Positions 42,132 through 53,831 of a DNA stretch of 53,831 bases are shown one piece after another. The DNA comes from JANOAR01 sp031411235 (lineage in GTDB: Bacteria; Verrucomicrobiota; Verrucomicrobiia; Verrucomicrobiales; Verrucomicrobiaceae), in NCBI GenBank assembly GCA_031411235.1, contig JANOAR010000192.1:1-53831 (forward strand), in the 5' to 3' direction. The notes below the pieces were generated by a model that ran no database searches, was not told the origin of the DNA, and worked only from the letters and a program-made list of their open reading frames with translations. Position 1 is the first letter of the stretch, and every line of letters begins with the position of its first letter. The position numbers were made by a program, and so were the translations under genes.

Positions 42132-43646
42132 TCAAGGCAGCATTTTGAGCGCTCCGTTGGCGAGCTGGTGAATCTCTTGATCGGCCTCGCGGATGAGTTG
42201 CAAGAACTTTTCCTGCTCGGCGGGATGCCAGCGCGTTTTGGCGTCCAGGCTGTTGCTGGGGGCGGCTTGCTCGCCTTTGCTGGCACCCCAGTTGGTGGTG
42301 CGCCAGAAGTCGCGCCAGAGGCGATTTTTGCCCTGGATGGCGGCGATGAGGGGCTTGATGTCGTCGCGCTTGGGCAGCGGATCGGTGTTGCCTGTGAGTC
42401 CGATGAAACGGGTGGCGAGCTGCCAGACACCTGATTTGCCGATGTTCAGTCCGTCGAAGGTGAGGGGCTCATCCACAGATTTTGCGGCTTTAGGAGCTTC
42501 TGCAAAAAGCAGGTGCGAGTCGCTGGCGAGGCTGCGGAGGGCGGCGTTGTATTGCTGCACGCGTGGGTTTTCACCCCGCAGATCGGGCTTCGGCTTTTCG
42601 CCTTCCTTGGCTTTTTCAGGGGCTTCAAAGGGGGGCAAGCCGAGGATGATGATGCGGGGAGTTTGGGCCTGGCAGGTGGCGATGATTTTGCCCAGGGCTT
42701 CTCGAAATTGATCCAGCCCCGCTTCGCCAAGGTCGAGGCACTCCTGCCGACCAAACATGAGCATGACGCAGGTGGCCTCGACGCGCTGGAGTTGCTGGGC
42801 GAGGTCGCCAAAGTTCTGCGGGCGGTCTTGGCGCAGCACGGTGTCGTTCTCCCAGGCGAGACTGCGCAGGCTGAAGCGCAGGCCTGGGAACTGAAGGGCG
42901 AGCAGGGCCTCCAGGCTGCCATCCTCGGCGAGGTTGGCGGCTTCGCTGCCTCCGAGCACGGCGATCACTTCATGGGGCATGAGTTCGAGGGTGTCGCCGA
43001 AGGGCTTTTGCAGCGGCGCGGTTTCGCCGATGGTGCTGCGGGTTAACTCGGTGATTTCGGGGCGTGCGAGGGCGCGATCATAGAGGCGGACGTCGCTGAT
43101 TTTTCCACCCAGTCTGCCACCAGCCTCGGCGATGAAGGCTTTGCCGAGTTGCACTTGCCCAGGGGCGATGACCACCGAGGAGCGCTCGACGCCGTCGATC
43201 CATAGGCTAGAGAGCGCCTGCGAAGTGTCGCGACGGATGCTGATGACGATGTGGTGTGGCTTGCCAACTGGGCCAAGCTGGGGTGGCTGGGCATCGAGCC
43301 GTGCCTGCCCCAAGCGGGCGATGATGCGGCCTGAGGGAGCGGCCTGGACTGTGAGCACTTCGCGAGAATCGGGGTCGGTGAGAGAGAGGAATGGGATGCT
43401 GATGTCGCCTGTTTTGCCAGCATCGAGTTCCAATATAAAGGACAAGGCGAAGTCGCTGAGCGCCACGGAGGCAGGCATGGGCAAGGGCAACTCCCCGCCC
43501 TCGGCGAGGTCGCGAGTGCCATTCCACGAGGCGAGCACGCCTTTGCCAATACTGGCGGACGGCTCCAGTTTTTCCTGGGCTGGCAGGCTGGCGGTGAGGC
43601 ACGCGAGGAGGATGAGCGAGGCGAACGGTCTGCGAGCGAGTTTCAT
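42132..43646 (-). CDS. Secreted LamG-like and SGNH-hydrolase-like protein
   Basis: A 504-residue exported protein. After a signal peptide (FASLILLACLTASLPAQ), residues about 30-220 form a concanavalin/LamG-like jelly roll (SLWIDGVERSSVVI, KISDVRLYDRAL). Residues about 230-420 resemble an SGNH/GDSL hydrolase (VIAVLGGSEAANLAEDG, VMLMFGRQECLD, IIILGLPPF, LTFDGLNIGKSG), although the block I Ser context is atypical and catalytic activity is uncertain. The C-terminal 80 residues are helical. Such fusions are frequent in Verrucomicrobia and Planctomycetes. Its leader is shared with the divergent DUF218 gene. Confidence 0.7.
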   Translation of the reverse strand: MKLARRPFASLILLACLTASLPAQEKLEPSASIGKGVLASWNGTRDLAEGGELPLPMPASVALSDFALSFILELDAGKTGDISIPFLSLTDPDSREVLTVQAAPSGRIIARLGQARLDAQPPQLGPVGKPHHIVISIRRDTSQALSSLWIDGVERSSVVIAPGQVQLGKAFIAEAGGRLGGKISDVRLYDRALARPEITELTRSTIGETAPLQKPFGDTLELMPHEVIAVLGGSEAANLAEDGSLEALLALQFPGLRFSLRSLAWENDTVLRQDRPQNFGDLAQQLQRVEATCVMLMFGRQECLDLGEAGLDQFREALGKIIATCQAQTPRIIILGLPPFEAPEKAKEGEKPKPDLRGENPRVQQYNAALRSLASDSHLLFAEAPKAAKSVDEPLTFDGLNIGKSGVWQLATRFIGLTGNTDPLPKRDDIKPLIAAIQGKNRLWRDFWRTTNWGASKGEQAAPSNSLDAKTRWHPAEQEKFLQLIREADQEIHQLANGALKMLP

Positions 43647-43768
43647 GATGGAGTGGGTAACATAGGATGGGCAGCTTGTCTTGCGCGAGGCTAGCAGCGA
43701 CCAGCCATGGGGTGAGACGGTGGAAAGATGCCTGTCGCGAAGGCTGCGCCCCAAGGCCATGGTTCACG

Positions 43769-44551
43769 ATGGCAGCCTCTTTTTTGAAAACACTCCTCGC
43801 GCTCCTCGAACCGATTAGCCTCGTTTGGCTACTGCTCACGGGGCTCATGGTCGTGCTGCTGCGCACGCGGCAAAGGCTGGCGGCATGGCTCGCTGGCGGA
43901 GCGTGGGTGGTGCTCTCGCTGGGCACTTGCACGAATCTGGGCACAGCGCTGCTGGCCTCGCTGGAGCGGCCCTGGCTCGCGGTGGATAGGGATTCCCTGC
44001 CTGTATGCGATGCCGTAGTGGTGCTCGGGGGTGGCATGGCGGCGGCACCGAGCCAAGCCGTGGGCGTGGACTTCCGCGAGGAATGCGACCGCGTGCTGAC
44101 AGGCATCGAACTGATCCGCCAGGGCAAGGCAGGCACACTGGTGGTGAGCGGCGGGGCATCCATGACAAAGCACGGGGCGCGGGGCGAAGCCGAGGCAACG
44201 CGGCAATGGATCGCGCAGTGGCATCTCGTCAGCGTGCCTGTGGAGAGCCTGGGCATCTGCGCGAATACTTACGACGAGGCGCTGCGGGTAAAACAACTCG
44301 CAGACACCAAGGGCTGGCAATGTGTGCTGCTCGTCACCTCGGCCAGCCATCTGACACGCGCCGAGGCGACCTTCCGCAAGGCAGGTGTCAAGGTGGTCAG
44401 CGTGCCGGGCGCGTATCAAACCAAAATCGCGGAAGGCTATGCCCCAAAGCAAATGCTGCACGTTCCCGAACTGGGTGGGCTGTGGGCCTTTTCCTTCTGG
44501 CTACACGAAGTCGTGGGCTGGTGGGTGTACCGCGCCAACGACTGGTTGTGA
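43769..44551 (+). CDS. DUF218 (YdcF/ElyC/SanA-like) membrane protein
   Basis: A 260-residue protein with two N-terminal membrane helices (LEPISLVWLLLTGLMVVLL, WLAGGAWVVLSLGTC) followed by a DUF218 domain: CDAVVVLGGGMAAAPS, LVVSGGASM, GICANTYDEAL and VLLVTSASHLTRAEATF. This family includes ElyC, linked to peptidoglycan and enterobacterial common antigen synthesis, so an envelope role is likely. The start at 43769 was chosen because the upstream residues are basic and not membrane-like. Confidence 0.85.
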   Translation: MAASFLKTLLALLEPISLVWLLLTGLMVVLLRTRQRLAAWLAGGAWVVLSLGTCTNLGTALLASLERPWLAVDRDSLPVCDAVVVLGGGMAAAPSQAVGVDFREECDRVLTGIELIRQGKAGTLVVSGGASMTKHGARGEAEATRQWIAQWHLVSVPVESLGICANTYDEALRVKQLADTKGWQCVLLVTSASHLTRAEATFRKAGVKVVSVPGAYQTKIAEGYAPKQMLHVPELGGLWAFSFWLHEVVGWWVYRANDWL

Positions 44552-44566
44552 GCGCGCGAGGGATCA

Positions 44567-45298
44567 TTATCCCAGCGACTCCATCAGCAGGCCCATCTCC
44601 GCACGCACGTTCCCCTCGCTGGCATTCTCCAACGTCTCGGCGACGACGGCGAAGATGATCTCGCGGAAGCGGTGCCTGAGCCGATGCACGGCCACGCGGA
44701 CGGCACCTTGTTTCATATCGAGCTGCGCAGCTAGAGCGGCGTAGTCTTCATTGACTCCGGCATCAAGGCTGAGCAGCGTACGACACACGGCGAAGAGCGT
44801 GGATTTGCCACTCTCCGCATATTCGGCTTCGAGCCTTGCCAGCGCAGTCTCCATCGTCGTCACGGCCCATTGCCGGTTGAACTCCAGCTCGGGTGTTTGC
44901 GGATCGCCAGGATCGAGGTGCCTACCCGTTTCATCCGAGGGGGCATCGAGCGAGAGGGTTACTTGGCCACCACCGCGCGATTGGGCTTGGCCATGCCGAT
45001 GGAAGTTGAGCAATCGCTTGCTGAACGTGTGCAGCAAAAAGGTGCGCAACTTGCCGCGCTCAGCATCGGCGATGGCGAATTTTTCGTGCCTCAGCAACTC
45101 CGCGAAGAAGCTCTGCGTGGCATCCTCGGCATCGAGTTCACTCAGCCCTCGGCTGCGGGCGAACTGATACAACGGTGGCCAGTAGAGCCTGCACAGCTCG
45201 TCCAAGGCCGCACGCGCGGCGGGCGCATCGTCCCGCGTCGCTCGGGCCACGAGGCTCCAGCGTGTGGGCTGAAAAGCATGGCCGTGGGTCGCGATCAT
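44567..45298 (-). CDS. ECF-type RNA polymerase sigma factor linked to a Ser/Thr kinase
   Basis: A 243-residue sigma-70 family factor. Region 2 is visible as LDELCRLYWPPLYQFARSRG and LDAEDATQSFFAELLR, and region 4 as YAALAAQLDMKQGAVRVAVH plus RLRHRFREII. The long loop between (about 100-160) and the C-terminal tail are unlike classical ECFs and resemble the PVC-specific, kinase-associated groups. Its start overlaps the stop of the kinase gene by 4 bp (ATGA), so the two products are made together; regulation by phosphorylation is inferred, not seen. Confidence 0.88.
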   Translation of the reverse strand: MIATHGHAFQPTRWSLVARATRDDAPAARAALDELCRLYWPPLYQFARSRGLSELDAEDATQSFFAELLRHEKFAIADAERGKLRTFLLHTFSKRLLNFHRHGQAQSRGGGQVTLSLDAPSDETGRHLDPGDPQTPELEFNRQWAVTTMETALARLEAEYAESGKSTLFAVCRTLLSLDAGVNEDYAALAAQLDMKQGAVRVAVHRLRHRFREIIFAVVAETLENASEGNVRAEMGLLMESLG

Positions 45299-47040
45299 GG
45301 TTTGTCACCGCCTGCCGATGCCCGCTCCAACACGATGCGGAAGCCCACGCAGAACGACCGCCCCATGCGAGCCAACGCTACACGATGACCCGCATCGAGA
45401 GCGTCTGTGCGGGACTCCCACCAGTTCGCCCCGCGTATCACCACAGGGCCTGAATCCGCGCCCTGCACCCACTCCGCCACATTGCCGCCCATGTCGTGGA
45501 GCTGGTAGCGATTGGGCGGATAGGAGCCCACGGGCGCGGTAAAAAGGTGCGCATCGCGACGCCCAGCGATGACGGGGAACTGCGCAAATGCTGACTCCTC
45601 GCGCAACTCCTCGCTGGCGTAATTGCCCGCATCCGCTGGCGGCGGATAACTGGTGCCCCAGGGATAGACGCCCGCCGGATCATGGGCATCCGCGTGGAGC
45701 CCCACGGCGATGTTCCACTCGGCATCACTCGGCAGGCGGTAGCGATCCGCCGCGCCGATGCGCCCCGAGGCCCGCTCATACTGGGTCAGCCAGGTGCAAA
45801 ACTCCACCGCCTCAAGATGCGTCACTGCCACCACAGGATGATCGGCAGTCTGGGGAAACGTAGGCGAGCGCCAACTCGCATCCTTCAGCACCCAGCCCTC
45901 GCGCGTGCCGTCGTAGTTCACATACACTGGCACCTCGAACATCGCTGAACGAGTGCGGGCAAAGGCGTCGAAGTCACGCACCCGTGTCTCTGTCGTGCAG
46001 AAAAGAACGCCATCAGTGCCCGCCGTGACGAAGCTCAAGCCCAAGCTATTGGTGAGGGGCGGCACGTCTCGCGGCCACCACCACAGCCCCGTTGAAAACA
46101 GCGCCAACGCCACAACCCACGCTACCCACCAGCCACGGCCACCGCGCTCCCCTGCCCCGGCATTCACCAGCCCGGCACTGAGTTCCAGCACCCCAGCATA
46201 GCGTCGCCCAGGCTCACTCTGCATCGCCCGCGCCAGCACAGCATCCAGCCCGCGTGCGCCGGGCACCAGCTCGGAAACAGGTCGAAACACACCACGCGGC
46301 AACTGCCCCGTGAGTAACTCGTAGAGCATCACCCCGACGCTGAAAATATCGGCGCGATGATCCACAGCACCCAGCAGCACGAGCTGCTCCGGGGCCGTGT
46401 AGTCCGGTGTGCCCAGCAGCGAGCCCGTGACGGTGATATTCCCCGCTGCCTCCTCATGCGCGAACTGCGCAATGCCGAAGTCGCTCACCTTCACACGCCC
46501 CTCCGCATCGAGCAAAATATTGGCGGGCTTGATGTCGCGATGCACCACGCCACGCTCATGCGCGTAGTGCAACGCCTCGCATACCTGCCGCACGATGCGC
46601 AGCGCTTCATCGGGTGGCAGCGGGCCATCGTGGCGCAGTCGCGCCGCGAGATCACTGCCCTCGACGAACTCCATCACCATGAAGTAATGCCCATCATCGG
46701 CTTGGCCAAAATCATGCACGCCAACGATGTGCGGATGGCTCAGTCGCGCCAGCGCAGTAGCCTCGCGCCGGAAGCGCTCGGCGAAGTCCTCGCGCACGCC
46801 GAGGTCAAAGGGCAGCAGCTTGATCGCCACCGTGCGATTCAGCGACAACTGGCGCGCCCGATACACCGCGCCCATGCCTCCGCGTGCGATCAGCGCCTCG
46901 ATCTCATACCCAGGGAAAACCGCCGCCAAGTCCTGCGGCTGAGGTGGCACCCAGTTCATCGTCGTCAGCCCCGCGCCCAGTGCCGCATGGTAGAGATCGC
47001 GAACCTCGATCTGGCTGAGTCGTGAGGAGTGGTCGGGCAT
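45295..47040 (-). CDS. Membrane Ser/Thr protein kinase fused to SUMF1/FGE-sulfatase-like domain
   Basis: A 581-residue receptor-like kinase. The kinase domain (about 45-290) has RGGMGAVY, the VAIKLLPF Lys, VVHRDIKPANILL, VSDFGIAQF and GTPDYTAPEQL, all intact. A single transmembrane helix follows (WWVAWVVALALFSTGLWWW), then an extracytoplasmic formylglycine-generating-enzyme-like domain (YRLPSDAEWNIAVGL, MGGNVAEWVQG, ANWWESRTDALDAG, SFCVGFRIVLE). The FGE-like part probably senses or binds rather than modifies sulfatases. It precedes and overlaps an ECF sigma gene, forming a signalling pair. Confidence 0.92.
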   Translation of the reverse strand: MPDHSSRLSQIEVRDLYHAALGAGLTTMNWVPPQPQDLAAVFPGYEIEALIARGGMGAVYRARQLSLNRTVAIKLLPFDLGVREDFAERFRREATALARLSHPHIVGVHDFGQADDGHYFMVMEFVEGSDLAARLRHDGPLPPDEALRIVRQVCEALHYAHERGVVHRDIKPANILLDAEGRVKVSDFGIAQFAHEEAAGNITVTGSLLGTPDYTAPEQLVLLGAVDHRADIFSVGVMLYELLTGQLPRGVFRPVSELVPGARGLDAVLARAMQSEPGRRYAGVLELSAGLVNAGAGERGGRGWWVAWVVALALFSTGLWWWPRDVPPLTNSLGLSFVTAGTDGVLFCTTETRVRDFDAFARTRSAMFEVPVYVNYDGTREGWVLKDASWRSPTFPQTADHPVVAVTHLEAVEFCTWLTQYERASGRIGAADRYRLPSDAEWNIAVGLHADAHDPAGVYPWGTSYPPPADAGNYASEELREESAFAQFPVIAGRRDAHLFTAPVGSYPPNRYQLHDMGGNVAEWVQGADSGPVVIRGANWWESRTDALDAGHRVALARMGRSFCVGFRIVLERASAGGDKP

Positions 47041-47122
47041 CGGGGTTTATAAAGCACGCTATATTGCCGCGTTCCTTAGCATGACCAAAGCCAAGAAACG
47101 CGCTGTGCTGCTCCTTACCTGC

Positions 47123-50443
<3,321 letters not shown>

Positions 50444-50571
50444 GGGAGAAGGATGAAATGATGAAGGGGATGAAATGGGGGCGGAAAAAGCGGCGGGGAG
50501 CAGCCTTGTGCGGGGCTGAGGTAGAGTCAAAGAGGTGAATGAAAAACTCATTCACCTTTGCTCACAGTTAC

Positions 50572-51654
50572 TCACAATTCGTCGTCGGAGCAGGCTTCGA
50601 GGGAGGTGGCTTTTTTGTAGTCGGTAACTTTGACTTCAAAGAAGTTGCCTTCTTTTTTCATGTCCATCAGCTCGGCGAGCCAGGGCAGAGGATTGGTGAT
50701 GCCGGGGTTCAGCGGGGGCAGGGAGCAATCCATCAAGCGACGGTCGGCGATGTAGTCGATGTAGCGCTCGAATTCCTCGGCACTAAGGCCCACGGCGTTC
50801 ACGGGCAAGCAGTCGCGGATGAATTCTTTCTCCAGGGCGACGCCTTCGCGCATGGCCTGCACGAGATCCTCGCGGAACTCCGGAGTCCACAGCTCGGGAT
50901 TCTCGTCGATGAGATCCATAAAGAGGTTGCGGAAGACTTCGATGTGGTTGCTCTCGTCGCGCATGGTGTAGCGGAACATCTGGCCGATACCGGGGAATTT
51001 GTTCTGCCGGTAGAGGCTGAGGATCATGCCGAACAGGCCGTAGAACTGGGTGCCCTCCATGCACTGGCCAAAGACGAAGATGTTCTTGGCGAGGAGTTTT
51101 TTATTCTCGACGAGGGTGAGGTCGAGATCACGGCGCAGGGCATGGCTGTGGCGAGTGACCCAGTTGTTCTTCCTCACGATGGTGGGGATCTGTTCGAACA
51201 TGGCCTCGCACTCATGCGGGTTAATGCCCAGCGACGAGATCATGTAGAGCAAGCTGTCCGCGTGGATGTTTTCCTCGTGGGCGTGGCGACCGAGGACGAG
51301 CTTCAGCTCGGGGGCGGTGACAAGCTCGCGGACGACGTGCTGGATGTTGTCGCCCACGATGCCCTCGGCAGCCGAGAAGTAGCCGATGCCCATCATGATG
51401 ATCCAGCGCTCGTTGTCGGTGAGGTTGTCGCTGCGCCACAGGTCGATGTCCATCTGCATGCGGATCTCTTCGGGCTCCCAGTGGTTGGCCTTCATGACGC
51501 AGTAGAGGTCATATGCCCACTGGTACTTGAGCGGGAGGAGATTGAAGCACTCGGTCTTGCGACCGTTGATGATGCGCTTGGCGGCGAAGGCAGCTTCGGC
51601 CTTGTCTTGATCGAGAACGAACTCGCGGTTGCCGACTTTGAAGGTTTTTTCCAT
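50572..51654 (-). CDS. nrdB: Ribonucleoside-diphosphate reductase beta subunit, chlamydia-like, no radical Tyr
   Basis: This 360-residue R2-type dimetal-oxo protein generates the oxidant used by NrdA. Metal ligands are readable: E97 (FSAAEGIVGDN), E128 and H131 (EENIHADSLLY), E200 (CMEGTQFYG), E234 and H237 (RDESNH). Position 135, equivalent to the radical Tyr122 of E. coli or Phe127 of Chlamydia trachomatis, is Leu, and the first ligand is Glu instead of Asp. Both are marks of the Tyr-less class Ic-type group using a Mn/Fe or Mn/Mn centre. The gene lies first in an nrdB-nrdA unit downstream of NrdR boxes. Confidence 0.93.
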   Translation of the reverse strand: MEKTFKVGNREFVLDQDKAEAAFAAKRIINGRKTECFNLLPLKYQWAYDLYCVMKANHWEPEEIRMQMDIDLWRSDNLTDNERWIIMMGIGYFSAAEGIVGDNIQHVVRELVTAPELKLVLGRHAHEENIHADSLLYMISSLGINPHECEAMFEQIPTIVRKNNWVTRHSHALRRDLDLTLVENKKLLAKNIFVFGQCMEGTQFYGLFGMILSLYRQNKFPGIGQMFRYTMRDESNHIEVFRNLFMDLIDENPELWTPEFREDLVQAMREGVALEKEFIRDCLPVNAVGLSAEEFERYIDYIADRRLMDCSLPPLNPGITNPLPWLAELMDMKKEGNFFEVKVTDYKKATSLEACSDDEL

Positions 51655-51742
51655 GAGCGGGAGGAGGATTTGAGAATTTGGGAAACGGGGATTTTGTGGC
51701 GAATCTAGGGAGTGATGGGAAATTGTGCCTCGGCAGCTAAAA

Positions 51743-51758
51743 ACACTACATTTAGTGG
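51743..51758. promoter_or_regulatory. NrdR box 1
   Basis: ACACTACATTTAGTGG matches the 16-bp NrdR-box consensus acaCwAtATaTwGtgt at 13 of 16 positions. It is about 90 bp upstream of the nrdB start. With box 2 it gives the paired arrangement typical of NrdR operators. Confidence 0.75.
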
Positions 51759-51775
51759 CGAGCGGCGCACATCCT

Positions 51776-51791
51776 GCACAATATGTGGTAT
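51776..51791. promoter_or_regulatory. NrdR box 2
   Basis: GCACAATATGTGGTAT matches the NrdR-box consensus at about 13 of 16 positions. Start-to-start spacing from box 1 is 33 bp, near three helical turns, as expected for cooperative NrdR binding. It lies about 120 bp upstream of nrdB. Confidence 0.7.
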
Positions 51792-52284
51792 TTAGCCAAG
51801 CTGAAATTGTTCACTCGAACTGCAAAAAATCGCTTGGGGCTGATGAAACCAAGGCTGGCGAGCCAAAACATTTTTTCAGCGGGCAAACTTGGCGTGAGCT
51901 TGCCTTTAAACGTCGATTTTTTCTCAAGCACTTGGCACAATTTCTCTGATGAGCCAAATGAGCTAGGCGAGGCTAGGAGCCTTGTACGGCTTGCCTTTGC
52001 GCAATTTAGAGAGCGGCTGCTTCTTTATCGCAGGGCTATCCTCGCGCGAGCCAGTGAGCTTTATCGGCACTCAGGTTGTAGGGACGCGATAAAGGTTGGC
52101 TTACAGAGCGGCAAAAGCTCCATTGGCAGCACTAGAAGTGTTCCACAGATGTGGAACTCTCTAAAAACCACAATTCGTGAGGGGTCGAGACGGCTGGATT
52201 GTGTATAACTTTGAGAGGCTCATGCGCTTTTTGCAGAGCGTTTCAGCATTATTCCATGCGACTCGGAACGAAGGCGGTTCTTAT
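51792..52284. other. 490-bp region without a convincing gene
   Basis: Between the NrdR boxes and nuoN, one plus-strand frame (51783-52208) is open for 141 codons, but its start lies inside NrdR box 2, it has no recognisable domain and no Shine-Dalgarno sequence. Composition is lower in GC in the first half. No RNA gene was recognised. A hypothetical gene cannot be fully excluded. Confidence 0.35.
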
Positions 52285-52316
52285 GGCTCCGCCTCTCCGT
52301 AGTGATGGGCGGAACC
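52285..52316 (-). terminator. Hairpin at the nuoN 3' end
   Basis: GGCTCCGCC (52285-52293) pairs with GGCGGAACC (52308-52316) with a single wobble, with a 14-nt loop. The outer arm touches the nuoN stop codon. There is no T-run on the minus strand, so it is only terminator-like. Confidence 0.35.
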
Positions 52317-53785
52317 TACCTCGCCACCACTGCGCTCAGCACGGGCTGGAGCAGCTTAGGATACACGCCGAGCACGAGGATCGCAGTGGTGAGCGCGATG
52401 GCAGTCACTTTGGCCAAGGTTGAGAGCGTGATCTTCTCCTGCAAGGTCTCGCTGGCAGTGTAGAGGCTGAGGATGGGGCGGAAGTAATAGTAGAATCCGG
52501 CGGCGGCACCGATCACGGCGACGGTCACGGTGCCGTAGTGGCCTTTGTCCACGGCGGCGACGAAGACGAGCAATTTGCCAAAGAAACCAGCGGTAAGAGG
52601 CAGGCCGGCGAGCGAGGCGAAGGCGACGGTGAGGGCAAAGGCGGCGAAGGGCGAGCGCTTGGCGAGGCCGACGAGATCAGCAAGGTTATCGCCTACACCC
52701 TGGCCGCGCAGCACGGCGAGCAAAAGGAAGGCGAGAAGCGTCATGGGCAGATAGGTGGCGAGGTAAAAGGCGACGACCCCGCCGGGAGCGAGGCCGAATC
52801 GCACCGACTCACCACAGGCCAGCGCGAGCACCAGGAAGCCTGCGTGCGAGATGCTGGAGTAGCCGAGCAGACGCTTGACGTTGGTCTGGAAAATGGCGGG
52901 CAGACTGCCGAGCAGGATGGTCAGCGAGGCACTGACGAGCAGCGCCAACGTGACCTGCGAGCCGATGACCGAGCCTTCGCCTGTGAAGGCATTCACGGTG
53001 CGGGTGAGGACGATGAAGCCTGCTGCCTTGGAGCCGACGGAGAGGAAGGCGGTGACGGGTGTGGAGGCACCTTGATACACATCGGGCACCCAGATTTGGA
53101 AGGGGGCGGCAGCGACTTTGAAGCCCATGCCAGCGAGCAGCAGGGCCGCACCGAAGAGCAGGGCACCGACGTTGGCGTCCTTGGCCTTGGTAGCGGCGGC
53201 GATGCCGTCGAAGTCCATGTGACCTGTCGCGCCATAGACCCAGGCGATGCCATAAACAAGGATGCCTGTGGAGAGCGCTCCGAGGATCAGATACTTCACG
53301 CCTGCCTCCAGCGATAAAGCGCTGCGGCGGGTGAAAGCGACGAGCACGTAGAAGCTCACCGTAACGAGTTCCAGCGGAACGAAAACCGAGACGAGATCAC
53401 GAGCGGAGGCCATCCACATGAGGCCAGCGCAAACAATGAGCGGCAGAGCGAAGTACTCACCGATGCGGGTCTTGTAACCTTCAGCGCTGGAGAAATAAGC
53501 GACCACGGGATCGGCTTCGAGCGCGATGATGAGCACCACCAAGGTGGCAACCAAGGCAAAGCCTTTATAAAACAGCGCGAGCGTATCGAGGCTGTAATGC
53601 GGGGCGAGGTAGGGTGCGACGCTGGTGTTGCCCTTGGTGAGGAAGAACATCACCAGCGCGGTGGCGGTGGCGATGATGGCGATCCACGGGAGGGTGCGGC
53701 GGTGGAGCTTGGGCGCGAAGGCGTCGAGGGCGAGGAGCAGGACTCCGCAGACGGCCAGGGCGATCTCGATGGAAAAGGTGTTCAT
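52316..53785 (-). CDS. nuoN: NADH-quinone oxidoreductase subunit N
   Basis: A 489-residue antiporter-like membrane subunit of respiratory complex I. It has about 14 membrane helices. Conserved features include the LELVTVSFYVLVAF helix with Glu, the LEAGVKYLILGALSTGILVYG helix with Lys, and the GMGFKVAAAPFQIWVPDVYQGA segment characteristic of NuoN/NuoM. It starts 46 bp from the window end, so the rest of the nuo operon (NuoM, NuoL and others) probably lies beyond 53831. The leader is a pyrimidine-rich CTTCCGACT tract on the coding strand. Confidence 0.95.
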   Translation of the reverse strand: MNTFSIEIALAVCGVLLLALDAFAPKLHRRTLPWIAIIATATALVMFFLTKGNTSVAPYLAPHYSLDTLALFYKGFALVATLVVLIIALEADPVVAYFSSAEGYKTRIGEYFALPLIVCAGLMWMASARDLVSVFVPLELVTVSFYVLVAFTRRSALSLEAGVKYLILGALSTGILVYGIAWVYGATGHMDFDGIAAATKAKDANVGALLFGAALLLAGMGFKVAAAPFQIWVPDVYQGASTPVTAFLSVGSKAAGFIVLTRTVNAFTGEGSVIGSQVTLALLVSASLTILLGSLPAIFQTNVKRLLGYSSISHAGFLVLALACGESVRFGLAPGGVVAFYLATYLPMTLLAFLLLAVLRGQGVGDNLADLVGLAKRSPFAAFALTVAFASLAGLPLTAGFFGKLLVFVAAVDKGHYGTVTVAVIGAAAGFYYYFRPILSLYTASETLQEKITLSTLAKVTAIALTTAILVLGVYPKLLQPVLSAVVAR

Positions 53786-53831
53786 GGAAAGTCGGGAGTC
53801 GGAAGGGAAGAGTCGGAAGTTAGAGTCCGGC
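53786..53831 (-). repeat. Heptad-like CTTCCGAC tract before nuoN
   Basis: The last 46 bp of the window, read on the coding strand of nuoN, consist of CTTCCGACT/CTTCCCTT-type units ending in TTTCC just before the ATG. The same units occur before the phosphoesterase at 39503. The tract is cut by the window edge, so its length and any opposite arm are unknown. Confidence 0.6.

Noticed and set aside
51783..52208. 141-codon plus-strand frame upstream of nrdB
   Set aside because: It starts within NrdR box 2, has no recognised domain and no ribosome-binding site. It is described as a region without a convincing gene.

Overview
The window looks like a stretch of chromosome from a Verrucomicrobiota bacterium (Prosthecobacter/Verrucomicrobium-like, PVC superphylum). 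This is an inference from gene content. The supporting genes are a giant dehydrogenase/HEAT/cytochrome c protein of the type expanded in PVC bacteria, a Ser/Thr kinase fused to a sulfatase-modifying-factor-like domain and co-translated with an ECF-type sigma factor, a large choice-of-anchor-D/LamG exoprotein, a G8-domain secreted protein, LpxI (so a Gram-negative envelope) and a chlamydia-like ribonucleotide reductase small subunit. GC is high almost throughout. Nearly all start codons lack a Shine-Dalgarno sequence and sit behind pyrimidine-rich leaders.

Layout: 1-159 is the tail of a transposase. 262-5731 holds an isochorismate synthase-like gene, a ParA ATPase overlapping a long proline-rich protein with a Roadblock-like C-terminus, and fhs. 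5849-8081 holds a TatD/EboB-like hydrolase, a MazEF-type toxin-antitoxin pair and lpxI. 8186-12151 is one 1321-residue dehydrogenase/HEAT/cytochrome c gene that carries two palindromic repeats in frame and an AT-rich central segment. 12161-14547 encodes uxaC and a NagB-like isomerase. 14743-18441 is yebC and polA. 18589-21924 holds an MpaB-like oxygenase, a small membrane protein and an SDR. 22056-26130 is plsY-gpsA, a secreted zincin and comM. 26253-29326 is a G8 protein/WD40 operon.

29468-30090 is a decayed ISAzo13-type transposase that is interrupted by a 171-bp full-length foldback element capped by a GGAA tetraloop. 30164-36412 encodes an outer-membrane barrel and a 1681-residue exoprotein. 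36413-37409 is non-coding and holds a REP-like palindrome, an attenuator-like terminator and a 42-bp tandem repeat. 37410-44551 contains a hypothetical protein, upp, a Tat-exported phosphoesterase behind a heptanucleotide repeat tract, adh, dps, a LamG/SGNH-like protein and a DUF218 protein. 44567-47040 is the kinase/sigma pair. 47123-51654 is nrdBA, with two NrdR boxes upstream. 52316-53785 is nuoN.

Functional groups: plsY and gpsA overlap and together feed phospholipid synthesis. nrdB and nrdA form one transcription unit with its own NrdR operator. The kinase and sigma factor share an ATGA overlap. The most interesting structure is the repeat content. The 171-bp foldback element has pairing defects that are almost all G-U compatible on one strand only. 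Two other palindromic repeats have been absorbed in frame into a coding gene. Several purine/pyrimidine-asymmetric foldbacks or tracts place their pyrimidine arm against the next start codon.
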